Positions 1 to 8,369 of a stretch of DNA of 34,641 bases are shown one piece after another. The stretch spans positions 1 through 34,641 of the forward strand of contig CBDUTJ010000030.1 in assembly GCA_965370415.1 (NCBI GenBank), written 5' to 3'. The DNA is from JACNIV01 sp965370415. GTDB taxonomy: Bacteria; Cloacimonadota; Cloacimonadia; Cloacimonadales; TCS61. How positions within the stretch are numbered: position 1 is the first letter of the stretch; each line of letters opens with the position of its first letter. A program made the translations under genes and the position numbers. The notes beneath the pieces are model-generated. The model worked only from the letters and a program-made list of their open reading frames with translations. It was not told where the DNA came from and did not search any database.

Positions 1-1421
1 AAAAGATATTTTGTAAAGAAAGAATTAGAATTACATTTAATAATCTCTGCTGTGAGAATGGCTTTTTCAAAAAGTTTAGATTTTTCCAGGAACTCTCCGG
101 TAGGTGAAACTATAAGAGAATAGCCTGTATTTGCAGCGCGGTAGATCATCTTTCGTGTTTCCACAGCCCGGAATTTTGTCATGATAGCATGCTGGTATGT
201 TCCGGCAGAACGTTTGAACCAGGCATCGTTAGTTATGTTCACAATAAAATCCACACCTTCCCTGGCCATCCTGGTAGTAAGAAATTCAAATGCTATTTCA
301 AAACAGATTAAAGGTGAATATGTGTTTCCCTCGATATCATAAAATTCCTGTTTTTCGCCGTATTCCCAGTTAGCCTGTCCCAGATGGACATTCCATAAAA
401 ACGGAAAGATGTTCAGCAGTGGAATTCGTTCTCCAAACGGAACAAGCACGTTTTTATAATAAGGAGGATATATCTTGCCGTTCCTGTCAAAACGCGTGGC
501 AGCATTGTAAAATTCATACTTACGTGAATTACCCGGTGCCAAATATTTATAATGAGGAAAACCGGTGAAGATATCCTTTTCCAGAGTTATAGCCTGATCC
601 AGTATCCATCTTTTATATTTAGCCCGTCGTAATAAATACATTGGAGTAGCCGATTCCGGCCAGATTATTAAAGATGAACCCTGTTCTGCTGCAAGAACTG
701 TGTAATCTTTATAATATTTCAGGGTTGTGTCGAGATAGGCCTGTTCCCATTTTTTATCTTGTGGAATGCTTACCTGAACTATGGAAATTTTCGTATCTGT
801 TTTAACCAATTTCATTGTGTGGAGTCGAATAAATCCGTAGCCAGCCCAGATGATAATGATAGTTATCAAAGTAATCAAATTTCTTTTATAATTATTTCTT
901 AATTCATAAATAAAGATATTAACGAGAATAATGAGAGCAGAAAGAAGATAAATTCCACCAATATCCGCCGGTTGTATAAAGGGAAGATAATCTCCCAGAG
1001 AGTAAGCTACATTAAACCATGGGAAGCTGAACTCACCGAAATTCTGCAAGTATTCGAAAGAGAGCCAGAAGCAGATAAAAGCTATATATTTTAATTTTGG
1101 GTTCAGTTTCCAGATGCTGCCAATTAAATAGAACAGGATTGAAAAATAGAGCCCGAAGAGGATCAAAGCGCCAATAAAACCGGGCCAGGTAACTAACGAT
1201 ATCCAGTGTAAACAGACCAGACCGTAAATAATCCCGAAAGTAATAGCAGCTTTTATTATTTGTTTTATGCTCGGTTTTTCATCAAAGAAAGAAAACAGAG
1301 GTATCATCCCGAAGAAAACCAGGAATCCCAGATGAATCGGAAGTCTGCTTAAAGCCAAGAGCATTGCTGCTAAAGCCGGTTTATAAAAAACTGACGATCT
1401 CATAAAATCATTTAATTTCAT
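1..1421 (-). CDS. lnt: Apolipoprotein N-acyltransferase, C-terminus cut by window edge
   Basis: Lnt is an inner-membrane enzyme that adds the third acyl chain to the N-terminal cysteine of lipoproteins. My own translation shows several hydrophobic segments in the first ~200 residues, then a nitrilase-type domain. The nitrilase catalytic triad is visible: Glu in WPESATP, Lys in YYKNVLVPFGE and Cys in PLICFEIAFE. A further family motif, ITNDAWF, follows. About 473 codons are present, against a usual ~500, so only the tail is missing. Two in-frame ATGs are possible, at 1421 and 1403. The upstream one overlaps the preceding lipoprotein gene by 14 nt; neither has a clear SD. The preceding gene encodes a likely substrate of this pathway, and the two look co-transcribed. 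Confidence 0.95.
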   Translation of the reverse strand, partial: MKLNDFMRSSVFYKPALAAMLLALSRLPIHLGFLVFFGMIPLFSFFDEKPSIKQIIKAAITFGIIYGLVCLHWISLVTWPGFIGALILFGLYFSILFYLIGSIWKLNPKLKYIAFICFWLSFEYLQNFGEFSFPWFNVAYSLGDYLPFIQPADIGGIYLLSALIILVNIFIYELRNNYKRNLITLITIIIIWAGYGFIRLHTMKLVKTDTKISIVQVSIPQDKKWEQAYLDTTLKYYKDYTVLAAEQGSSLIIWPESATPMYLLRRAKYKRWILDQAITLEKDIFTGFPHYKYLAPGNSRKYEFYNAATRFDRNGKIYPPYYKNVLVPFGERIPLLNIFPFLWNVHLGQANWEYGEKQEFYDIEGNTYSPLICFEIAFEFLTTRMAREGVDFIVNITNDAWFKRSAGTYQHAIMTKFRAVETRKMIYRAANTGYSLIVSPTGEFLEKSKLFEKAILTAEIIKCNSNSFFTKYL

Positions 1422-2229
1422 AATCTATTGTACATATCCAGATCTCATGGTTCGAAAGCAATATCAAAAAACCATCCTCTATAAGAAAATCCAACCATTG
1501 GTATGGTGAAACAGCAAATTTTTTACCGGAAGTAAGATGCTGAACATAGAATTTCTCCAATTTGTATTTCTGTTGTCTGTCAAATTGAATTTTTCCGTCT
1601 AACTCTTCTTGAAATTGTCCCAACCTGCCAAACACGATCGTTTTAGCTTCTGTCATATCGTAAACAGCAACATGATTTTTTCCCAGATTCAGAGATCTAG
1701 GTTTTGTAAGCTGGAATTTTCCAAAAGAATAGAAATCATTTTCTTCAAATGTACGGGTTGTTACAATTTCTTTGCGGTTATCATCGTAAATGTAAAATGT
1801 TTCGTCACTTGTAATCTCAAAAAGAGTGGGCTCAACAAAATCTACCAATTCAAATTCAGTGATCCATTTACCGTCTTTATCGAACTTCTTTATCTTTTTC
1901 TGAAAGCTGTCCAACGCTAACAAATTACCATCCGGGGCAATAGCAATATCAGCGAGTTTGTTAAAATTAGAATGATCGAATCCCAAACCACCTATTGTGT
2001 TTATCCGTTTCCCCTTTTTAAAAATATGAATGTTGTTGCCTTCCATGATGAAAGCGGCTCTTTCCGAGTAGGAAAAAACACATTTTTGTGGAATAAAATC
2101 GATGTTGAATTTCTGAATAATATTTAATTTAACAGGAATATAATCATTCCGCAGTTCTATGGATGAACACCCTCCCAATATAAAAAGTACCATTAATGAA
2201 GCTAACAAAGCTTGTTCTACTTTTAGCAT
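1408..2229 (-). CDS. Predicted lipoprotein with 6-bladed beta-propeller-like repeats
   Basis: The 273-residue product starts with a lipoprotein signal peptide whose lipobox ends LGGCSS, so it is predicted to be anchored by its cysteine on the periplasmic side. The body has NHL-like blades, for example IAIAPDGNLLALDSFQKKI followed by KKFDKDGKWITEF. This is the pattern of 6-bladed propeller proteins often annotated as 6-bladed beta-propeller or DUF4934-like. No catalytic residues are apparent, so the function is unknown; binding or scaffolding is likely. It lies 6 nt after recJ, whose stop codon overlaps this gene's SD (AGGAACTT before ATG). lnt follows with overlap. Annotation as an exported lipoprotein is firm; the propeller assignment is moderately sure. 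Confidence 0.8.
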   Translation of the reverse strand: MLKVEQALLASLMVLFILGGCSSIELRNDYIPVKLNIIQKFNIDFIPQKCVFSYSERAAFIMEGNNIHIFKKGKRINTIGGLGFDHSNFNKLADIAIAPDGNLLALDSFQKKIKKFDKDGKWITEFELVDFVEPTLFEITSDETFYIYDDNRKEIVTTRTFEENDFYSFGKFQLTKPRSLNLGKNHVAVYDMTEAKTIVFGRLGQFQEELDGKIQFDRQQKYKLEKFYVQHLTSGKKFAVSPYQWLDFLIEDGFLILLSNHEIWICTIDYEIK

Positions 2230-2235
2230 AAGTTC

Positions 2236-3960
2236 CTATTGTTTTTCTGTGAAACGGATGTCTTTCAGTTTCCCCTGAATGGTAGTTCTTCCCTGCCAGG
2301 TATTGAATTCTAGTGAATAAGCAATATCAATGAATAATCCCTTTTTCAGGAATGGTAGAAAGTCACCCAGATTAAAACCGATAAGATCGAGCGTACAACC
2401 GTCTTTTACAACTTTTATTTTTAAGTGGTTCTTACCAACGTTATAAGGAAAGCCAACCACCATCACACCTTCTGTATAAAAAGTTGAACGCATATTTCCC
2501 GGTCCGAAGGGAGCAAATTTATTCAACCATTCAAGCAGGTTTTCATTGATCTCGTAGAGTTCCAGTTTTGTATCTATCTTAAGAGGTGGAATAAGCTGTT
2601 CCGGTGTAATGTGTTCTTTAACGAAACTACTTAAACGGTTTTCCAGTACATCCACATATTCCATTAATATGGAAAGACCGGCAGCATATTTGTGTCCGCC
2701 AAAAGTCTCGAGATAATTTTCCACCGAAGATAGTGCTTCGAAAAGATCAAACCCGGAAATACTTCTCCCGGAACCGCTGCCAATACCATCTTTAAAGGTT
2801 ATCATTATTGTTGGTCTGTAGTATTTTTCTACCAGTTTGGAAGCCACAATTCCAATAACTCCGGGGTGCCAATCATCAGAAGATACTACAATTATCGGAG
2901 TTTCGTCCAGGTTCTTATATTTCTTCTCGATGATATCACAAGCCTCCTGGAAAGTCTTCTGATCTATCTGCTGTCTCAGGGAATTTTCCCTTTCAATTAT
3001 TTGAGCTAATTCCTTGCTGTTTTCTTCATCCGTAGCAACCAGAAGCTCTACGGCACGCATGGCGCTACCCATTCTGCCAGCAGCATTAATGCGCGGAGCC
3101 AGTCCAAAAACAATATCACTGGAGTTAAGTTCTTTTTCGGAAAGACCTGCAATATTAATCAATGCTGTTAATCCGATGTTCTGTTTTTTTACTAATCTTT
3201 CCAAACCAATACTGGCAAAGATCCTGTTTTCTCCTGTTAAAGGTACAATATCGGCTATTGTACCCAAAGCAACCAAGTCTATATATTTATCAACAAATTC
3301 CTTGGAATTGATTTCCATTTTACTGTAAACTGCCATCAACAATTTATAAGCAACCCCAACTCCAGCCAGTGCAGTAAAGGGATATTCACATTCTTCCAGT
3401 TTGGGATTAATAATAGCGTAAGCTTCTGGTAATTTCTCTTTTGGATTATGATGGTCTGTAATTATAATATCCATACCCAGGCTATTGATCTGTTCAACTT
3501 CTTCAATAGCATTTATGCCGCAATCGACACTGATGATAACCTGAGCGCCATTTTTTTTGATCTGATCCACTCCGCTGAGGGAGAGTCCATATCCGTCTAT
3601 CATACGGTGCGGAATATAATAGTTCACAATTGCACCCACTTTTTTTAACCCAAGATACAGAAGAGCTGTCGAGGTTGTGCCATCCACATCGTAATCTCCG
3701 TAGATCGTGATCATTTCATCTTTATTGATTGCACGAATAATCCTTTCTACCGCTTTTTTCATATCTTTAAAAATAAATGGATCAAAAACGTTATCTAAGC
3801 TGGGATTGAAAAAACTATCTATTTCAACGGGATCGGTGATACCTTTACAGATAAGCATTTCTGCTATCATTTCCGGGCATTTCATCAGCTCGGAAATCTG
3901 TTTTACTTTTTGCTTTTGTTCATCAGTTAAAGGTTCAGATGTTGTCCACCTTTTCTGCAT
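2236..3960 (-). CDS. recJ: Single-stranded-DNA-specific exonuclease RecJ
   Basis: RecJ degrades single-stranded DNA 5' to 3' in recombination, mismatch and base-excision repair. The 574-residue product has the normal family length. DHH phosphoesterase motifs appear in order: GDYDVDGTTST, IISVDCGIN, ITDHHNP (the DHH signature) and APRINAAGRMG. They are followed by the DHHA1 portion, with SGRSISGFDLFEAL and FGGHKYAAGL, and a C-terminal OB-like domain. All metal-binding acidic and His residues expected in these motifs are present. The ATG has an SD (AAGGA, 7 nt spacing). It follows the RNase P RNA gene on the same strand and precedes the lipoprotein gene closely. Confidence 0.97.
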   Translation of the reverse strand: MQKRWTTSEPLTDEQKQKVKQISELMKCPEMIAEMLICKGITDPVEIDSFFNPSLDNVFDPFIFKDMKKAVERIIRAINKDEMITIYGDYDVDGTTSTALLYLGLKKVGAIVNYYIPHRMIDGYGLSLSGVDQIKKNGAQVIISVDCGINAIEEVEQINSLGMDIIITDHHNPKEKLPEAYAIINPKLEECEYPFTALAGVGVAYKLLMAVYSKMEINSKEFVDKYIDLVALGTIADIVPLTGENRIFASIGLERLVKKQNIGLTALINIAGLSEKELNSSDIVFGLAPRINAAGRMGSAMRAVELLVATDEENSKELAQIIERENSLRQQIDQKTFQEACDIIEKKYKNLDETPIIVVSSDDWHPGVIGIVASKLVEKYYRPTIMITFKDGIGSGSGRSISGFDLFEALSSVENYLETFGGHKYAAGLSILMEYVDVLENRLSSFVKEHITPEQLIPPLKIDTKLELYEINENLLEWLNKFAPFGPGNMRSTFYTEGVMVVGFPYNVGKNHLKIKVVKDGCTLDLIGFNLGDFLPFLKKGLFIDIAYSLEFNTWQGRTTIQGKLKDIRFTEKQ

Positions 3961-4002
3961 AAATTTATCCTTATTTTTATTTAACTTAAATATAAATGAT
4001 TT

Positions 4003-4432
4003 GTCAAAGAAGATAATAAGCCGAATTCTGTAAATTGCCTAACAAGCAATTCAATGTCTATTTGTCTAAACCGGATATCACTATACTCATCCGAGTTCAA
4101 AAAATGACCGGTTCAAGCTGCCTACCCGAGAGCCAATTGAACCGGGCCGATTCTAGCTCTCCTACTTGGCATTGCACCGGATAAGGCATTCCGAGCACCC
4201 CGATTCACACCGGAGTCTGGTGGTCTCTTACACCACCTTTTCACCTTTACTCCGCACCTATTTGTATAACCAATTTTCAAACTATGCAAATAGGTGCGGG
4301 GAAGTCTGTTTCTGTGGAGCTTGCTTCCCGTTACCGGGACTTCCCGTTAGGAAGTATCCTGCCCTGTGGTGTTCGGACTTTCCTCCTGACCACAAAATTT
4401 TGTGATCAGGCAGACATTCTATCTTCTTTGAC
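4003..4432 (-). ncRNA. rnpB: RNase P RNA (catalytic subunit), bacterial type A-like
   Basis: This is the catalytic RNA that matures tRNA 5' ends. On the minus strand it carries the universal GAGGAAAGTCCGA element (complement of 4373-4385) and the 3' signature ACAGAATTCGGCTTA (complement of about 4018-4032). AGAGACCACC and a long P12-like hairpin lie between them. The ends were set from a 12-bp P1 helix: GTCAAAGAAGAT at the 5' end pairs exactly with ATCTTCTTTGAC at the 3' end. A P3-like hairpin follows P1 (CTGATCACAAAA with TTTTGTGGTCAG). It sits 9 nt behind the zinc-ribbon gene and about 40 nt ahead of recJ. I see no convincing separate promoter, so it may be processed from a longer transcript. 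Confidence 0.96.
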
Positions 4433-4440
4433 AACACTTA

Positions 4441-5148
4441 TTAAGCGGGTTTTGAAACCAGTATTCTCCCGCAATTCTCGCAGTTAATGATCTTACGACC
4501 CTCATTAATTTCAATTATGAGTTGAGGTCTGATGTTATAGCCACAGCCCCCGCAGGCATTATTATCACTAAAGACTACGGCTTTTCTGTTCTTGTTCTTT
4601 ATCAATAATGCATATCTACGTACAAGTTGAGAATTCAATTCTTTTGCTAATATATTACGTTTATTTCTATATTCGGCAATATCTTTTTCTACATCTTCGA
4701 TCTTTTTTCTAAGCTTTTCTTCATTAGCTTTCAGTTCGTCATCTGCTTTCTTTTGGCTTCTACTATCTAATTCCAATTGAGCATTGATATTAACCTCTTC
4801 TTCCATTAAAATAATAAGCTCATCATCCGTTTCGGAATTTTTGTTTTCCAGGTGGCTTACTTCACTGTTCAGGGCTTTGTATTCTTTGTTCGTTTTAATT
4901 GTAAGAAGCTGATTTTTATATTTATCTATCTTCTCATTATTAGCTCTAATTTCTAGTTCTTGTAACTTTTGCGTTTTCAGATTTTCATCCAGAGCATTTT
5001 CTGTTTCTGCAAGTTTATTATTTGCTGTTTCCAGGTTTTGCTTCAGGTTGTTGAGTTCTTCAGGAAGCTGCTTTGTGAGAATTTCTTTTTCTCCGATTAT
5101 ATCATCACATTCCTGCATTTTGACCAATATTATTAATTCTTTGATCAT
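4441..5148 (-). CDS. Coiled-coil protein with C4 zinc ribbon (DUF164/CT398-like)
   Basis: The product is about 235 residues. The first ~180 residues are charged heptad-type coiled coil with many Lys, Glu and Leu. The C-terminus is a zinc ribbon with two cysteine pairs, CGGC and CENC, ending GRILVSKPA. This architecture matches the widespread family known as CT398 or HP0958, whose members have been linked to chaperone or nucleic-acid roles; the function here cannot be assigned. A TTG codon lies 12 nt upstream in frame, at 5160. I prefer the ATG at 5148 because GGAG sits exactly 6 nt before it and would fall inside the coding region if TTG were used. rnpB lies immediately downstream. Confidence 0.85.
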   Translation of the reverse strand: MIKELIILVKMQECDDIIGEKEILTKQLPEELNNLKQNLETANNKLAETENALDENLKTQKLQELEIRANNEKIDKYKNQLLTIKTNKEYKALNSEVSHLENKNSETDDELIILMEEEVNINAQLELDSRSQKKADDELKANEEKLRKKIEDVEKDIAEYRNKRNILAKELNSQLVRRYALLIKNKNRKAVVFSDNNACGGCGYNIRPQLIIEINEGRKIINCENCGRILVSKPA

Positions 5149-5185
5149 CTCTTTCTCCAAATAAATATCCGTCTATATACTAAAA

Positions 5186-5213
5186 GAAGCATTTACCAAT
5201 TGGTAAATGCTTC
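5186..5213 (-). terminator. Rho-independent terminator after the DUF342 gene
   Basis: A perfect 12-bp inverted repeat with an AATT loop (GAAGCATTTACC / GGTAAATGCTTC) lies 101 nt after the DUF342 stop codon. On the minus strand it is followed by TTTTA, consistent with an intrinsic terminator for genes read leftward. It separates the B12-binding/DUF342 pair from the zinc-ribbon/rnpB/recJ group. The short T tract makes it a moderate rather than ideal terminator. Confidence 0.7.
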
Positions 5214-5314
5214 CTGTTATTTAAATCTATTAACAGATGTTTCTACAATCTTACTTTTTAACAACCTCACTATATAAATACCTTTTAATATTATTCATAA
5301 TCAAAAGATTTTTT

Positions 5315-6589
5315 TTACTCTTTTCTGTCAACTTCATTTATCAGCAATTGATTATCTTTTACAGAAAATATTACGTTGTTTAATTCCTCACCTATTAACT
5401 TCGAATGCTTAAAAATTCTAACGCGTGTTTCAGGATAAACTTTTTCATAAACTGCTATATGGAAGTCGGTTAATTCATCCTGTAAAAGTTCATCGGTTAT
5501 TTTTTCATAATCTTCTTCCATTTCTCTCAGTTCAGAAGATAGAAGTGGAATAATTTCTTCATTTTCATCCGTGTTGTTTCTGGCTTTCTCCAGTTTATCT
5601 TGTGTTGAGCGGATCATTTCTTTCAAATATGGTGAAGCAGTGATCTCAATTTCGGTTAACATTGAAAATGGACTTCCAATATTGGATAAAGTGATATTAT
5701 TCCCGCATTGTAACAAGCAACCAGCTATGGAACTGTCTTCTTCACCTATGATCTTTTTTTCGGAGTGAAGATTGCAAAACCTTACATTTTTGTTAATTGT
5801 TAACGTCCCGTTACAAACTATCCTGGCATTTTCAGCATATTCAATAATTACATCGCCATCCACGAATATACCCTTATTTTTGCAATCACTAATATTGCCT
5901 TTTACCCTCATATTTCCAATAACTTCAACCCGTGAATTTGTAATTAATCCATCAATTGTAACGTCACCGTAAATCTTCAAATCTTTATCAATTATGTTTT
6001 CGTTAATAAAAAAATCGGATTTTACATGAAGTTTATTCTGGTAGTCAATAAAAGGATATCCGTCTTTTAAGGCTAATATTTTGTTCTCTTCTTCTGCATA
6101 ATAAACATTATCTCCCAGTAGATCGTCTGCATTTAAACTGGAAGTAACTCCAGAAGAAACCTGATTCCCAAAGATATCTAAGCCAGGTTCGGAAACATCT
6201 GTGATTTTCAACTCGGCAATAACCTGATGTTTGCGGATCTTTTCAAAACTATCCAGTTTATAAATATCACTGGAAACCTCAGGATCATAGCAGTTTTCTT
6301 TATCGAATTGATACGTAATTTCAGAATCTGCCAGCGGATTAGCTCCCTTAGCTATCAGGAACGGAACCTTGATTTCTTTCCGAATATTATTCTGTTCATT
6401 GATTTTTTTTGCTTCATCAAATCCGTTTGTAATGCCTGCAGTATTAATTAGCTTAGTTATTTCCTTTTCATCTATCATACCAGTATCATCATCGAAAGTA
6501 AGGTAAGCAGTCAGGTTATCTTCAGAGATTTTAATCGTCAGATTTTTTGCAGAGTTCGTATAAATTTTTTCTTCATTTTTTTCATTCAT
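5315..6589 (-). CDS. DUF342 / FapA family protein
   Basis: The 424-residue product matches the DUF342 (FapA) family in layout. The N-terminal part has the GANPLADSEI segment and the ITDVSEPGLDIFGNQV motif. A central right-handed beta-helix-like stretch follows with repeated VxGxMxVKGxI and VDGDVIIEY units, including GDVTIDGLI and GNMRVKGNI. The C-terminal ~110 residues are charged and partly coiled coil. Family members are named flagellar assembly protein A in some bacteria, but no flagellar gene is present here, so that role should not be assumed. A polymer-forming or scaffold role is an inference. Its ATG overlaps the stop of the upstream B12-binding gene by 8 nt, indicating translational coupling. 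Confidence 0.8.
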   Translation of the reverse strand: MNEKNEEKIYTNSAKNLTIKISEDNLTAYLTFDDDTGMIDEKEITKLINTAGITNGFDEAKKINEQNNIRKEIKVPFLIAKGANPLADSEITYQFDKENCYDPEVSSDIYKLDSFEKIRKHQVIAELKITDVSEPGLDIFGNQVSSGVTSSLNADDLLGDNVYYAEEENKILALKDGYPFIDYQNKLHVKSDFFINENIIDKDLKIYGDVTIDGLITNSRVEVIGNMRVKGNISDCKNKGIFVDGDVIIEYAENARIVCNGTLTINKNVRFCNLHSEKKIIGEEDSSIAGCLLQCGNNITLSNIGSPFSMLTEIEITASPYLKEMIRSTQDKLEKARNNTDENEEIIPLLSSELREMEEDYEKITDELLQDELTDFHIAVYEKVYPETRVRIFKHSKLIGEELNNVIFSVKDNQLLINEVDRKE

Positions 6590-6974
6590 TTTTCACATTC
6601 TCTCTAATATAATCGATCACTTCCTGAGCGGAAGTACCGGGTGTGAATATAGTTTTAAATCCTTTTGATTTAAGAAAATCTATATCTTCATCGGGGATAA
6701 CTCCACCACCAAAAAGTAGAATGTCATCCTTTCCCTTTTCTTTTAACAACTCAGCCACTTTAGGAAAAAGAAAATTATGAGCACCGGAAAGCAGGCTGAG
6801 TCCGACAATATCAACATCTTCTTGAATAGCAGCATTTGCTATTTGTTCAGGGGTCTGACGGATGCCGGTGTATATTACTTCCATTCCCGCATCCCGTAAA
6901 GCACGCGCAATATACTTGGCACCCCGGTCATGTCCATCAAGTCCCGGTTTTGCAATCATAACCCTGATCTTCAT
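6582..6974 (-). CDS. Stand-alone B12-binding protein, methylmalonyl-CoA mutase C-terminal type
   Basis: The 130-residue product is a complete cobalamin-binding Rossmann-like domain. The three B12 signatures are visible: DGHDRG (residues 13-18, His15 the expected cobalt ligand), SLLSGAH, and FGGGVIP. It closely resembles the small or C-terminal part of methylmalonyl-CoA mutase, which isomerises methylmalonyl-CoA and succinyl-CoA. The catalytic large subunit is not in this window, so the partner must be elsewhere, or the protein serves another B12 enzyme. An upstream GTG at 7028 is in frame, but ATG at 6974 has GGAGAG at good spacing and gives the usual MKIRVMIAKPGLDG start. It is divergent from purA. 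Confidence 0.9.
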   Translation of the reverse strand: MKIRVMIAKPGLDGHDRGAKYIARALRDAGMEVIYTGIRQTPEQIANAAIQEDVDIVGLSLLSGAHNFLFPKVAELLKEKGKDDILLFGGGVIPDEDIDFLKSKGFKTIFTPGTSAQEVIDYIRENVKNE

Positions 6975-7057
6975 TGTTCTCTCCAAATCCGTATCATCAA
7001 AAATCATATTTGCTACCTCTATCTTCACGTCAATCTTTTTCTGCTCAAAAGGAAGGG

Positions 7058-7086
7058 TTGACAGTTTTCAAATGTAAGATTATAAA
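7058..7086 (+). promoter_or_regulatory. Sigma-70-type promoter of purA
   Basis: TTGACA (7058-7063) is a perfect -35 box. Exactly 17 nt later TATAAA (7081-7086) matches the -10 consensus at five of six positions. It lies 33 nt before the purA ATG, leaving a short leader with the SD AGAGG. This is the strongest promoter I can see in the window, and it faces the intergenic region shared with the B12-binding gene. Confidence 0.8.
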
Positions 7087-7118
7087 TGTAACATGAATAA
7101 ACATAAAGAGGTATAAAG

Positions 7119-8369
7119 ATGGGTTCTACAGCAGTTTTAGGGTGTGCCTGGGGTGATGAAGCAAAAGCTAAGATCGTAGATGTCCTGGCTAAAGATGCAG
7201 ATTATATAATCAGGTTTCAAGGTGGAAACAACGCCGGACATACAATAAAAATTAACAATAAGAAATATATTTTTCATCTGGTACCTTCCGGTATTTTATA
7301 TCCAGAAAAAATCTGTATAATTGGAAGCGGTGTGGTAATCGATCCGTTTCAACTTATTGAAGAAATAAATGATCTTGAATCTAAAAGCATCTCTTTTGAA
7401 AATAGATTATATATCGATCCTCGTACCCAGATAGTTCTTCCTCTTCATATAGAATTGGATGGGAAACAGGAAAACGACACCGAACAGGTAAAGATCGGAA
7501 CAACAAAGAAAGGTATTGGACCTTGTTACTCGGATGCAGTAAGTAGAATTGGCATAAGATTTGGAGATCTCTTCGAAAAAGACCATCTCATCCAAAGAGT
7601 AAATAACCTTTTTTCGTTTCATGGAAGAACAGCACAAAATGCCGAAGCTCTAATAGTAAAATTGATGGAAGCAGGTAAAAGGCTTCAACCATACCTGAAA
7701 CAGATTCCCTACTTTTTAAAAGAAGTATCCAATAAAAAGCTGCTTTTTGAAGGTGCTCAGGGTTCACTTCTTGATATTTACTTTGGTACTTATCCCTTTG
7801 TTACTTCTTCCCATACAATAGCTGGCGGAATATCTATTGGAACTGGCTATTCAAAAAAGATCGACCGTATTGTAGGTGTTTATAAAAGTTATTATACCCG
7901 CGTTGGTGAAGGTCCTTTTCCTACTGAACTTTTAGATGAGCTCGGAGAACGAATCCGTGTGCAAGGCAACGAATACGGTTCCACCACCGGACGTCCCCGT
8001 CGTTGCGGTTGGTTCGATGCAGTGGCTGCCAAATTCACTGCAATGATCAATAATGTCGACGAAATAGCTTTGACCTTATTAGATGTTCTGTCGGGCATCG
8101 ATAAGTTGAAAATATGCACGAAATATCACATTGATAATCAGCTTACAGATGAATTCCCTTACAGTGCAAATACTCTCTATAAAGCAAAGCCAGAATACAT
8201 AGAATTGGAAGGTTGGAAAGAAGACATTTCTAAGATAAGAGATTACAATAAATTACCAGAAAACGCCAAAAAATATATCTCGAAAATTGAAGAAATCCTG
8301 AACGTAAGAGTTTCGATAGTGTCAGTAGGACCAAATCGTAGCCAAACAATATTCAAAGAACAAAGATGA
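7119..8369 (+). CDS. purA: Adenylosuccinate synthetase
   Basis: PurA makes adenylosuccinate from IMP, aspartate and GTP in AMP synthesis. The 416-residue product is slightly short for the family (usually ~425-430). Recognised motifs are the N-terminal GDE segment, the IMP/catalytic FQGGNNAGHT with the active-site His, the TRVGEGPFPTEL segment, and STTGRPRRCGWFDAVA. The phosphate loop reads GDEAKAKIVD rather than the usual GDEGKGK. The catalytic Asp and the Lys are kept, but both glycines are alanine. The gene has a strong promoter and SD. It ends in an ATGA overlap with the GNAT-like gene, so the two are translationally coupled. Confidence 0.96.
   Translation: MGSTAVLGCAWGDEAKAKIVDVLAKDADYIIRFQGGNNAGHTIKINNKKYIFHLVPSGILYPEKICIIGSGVVIDPFQLIEEINDLESKSISFENRLYIDPRTQIVLPLHIELDGKQENDTEQVKIGTTKKGIGPCYSDAVSRIGIRFGDLFEKDHLIQRVNNLFSFHGRTAQNAEALIVKLMEAGKRLQPYLKQIPYFLKEVSNKKLLFEGAQGSLLDIYFGTYPFVTSSHTIAGGISIGTGYSKKIDRIVGVYKSYYTRVGEGPFPTELLDELGERIRVQGNEYGSTTGRPRRCGWFDAVAAKFTAMINNVDEIALTLLDVLSGIDKLKICTKYHIDNQLTDEFPYSANTLYKAKPEYIELEGWKEDISKIRDYNKLPENAKKYISKIEEILNVRVSIVSVGPNRSQTIFKEQR

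Noticed and set aside
4166..4487. Plus-strand open frames over 4166-4487
   Set aside because: They lie over the RNase P RNA and the zinc-ribbon 3' end and have no SD or recognisable protein features.
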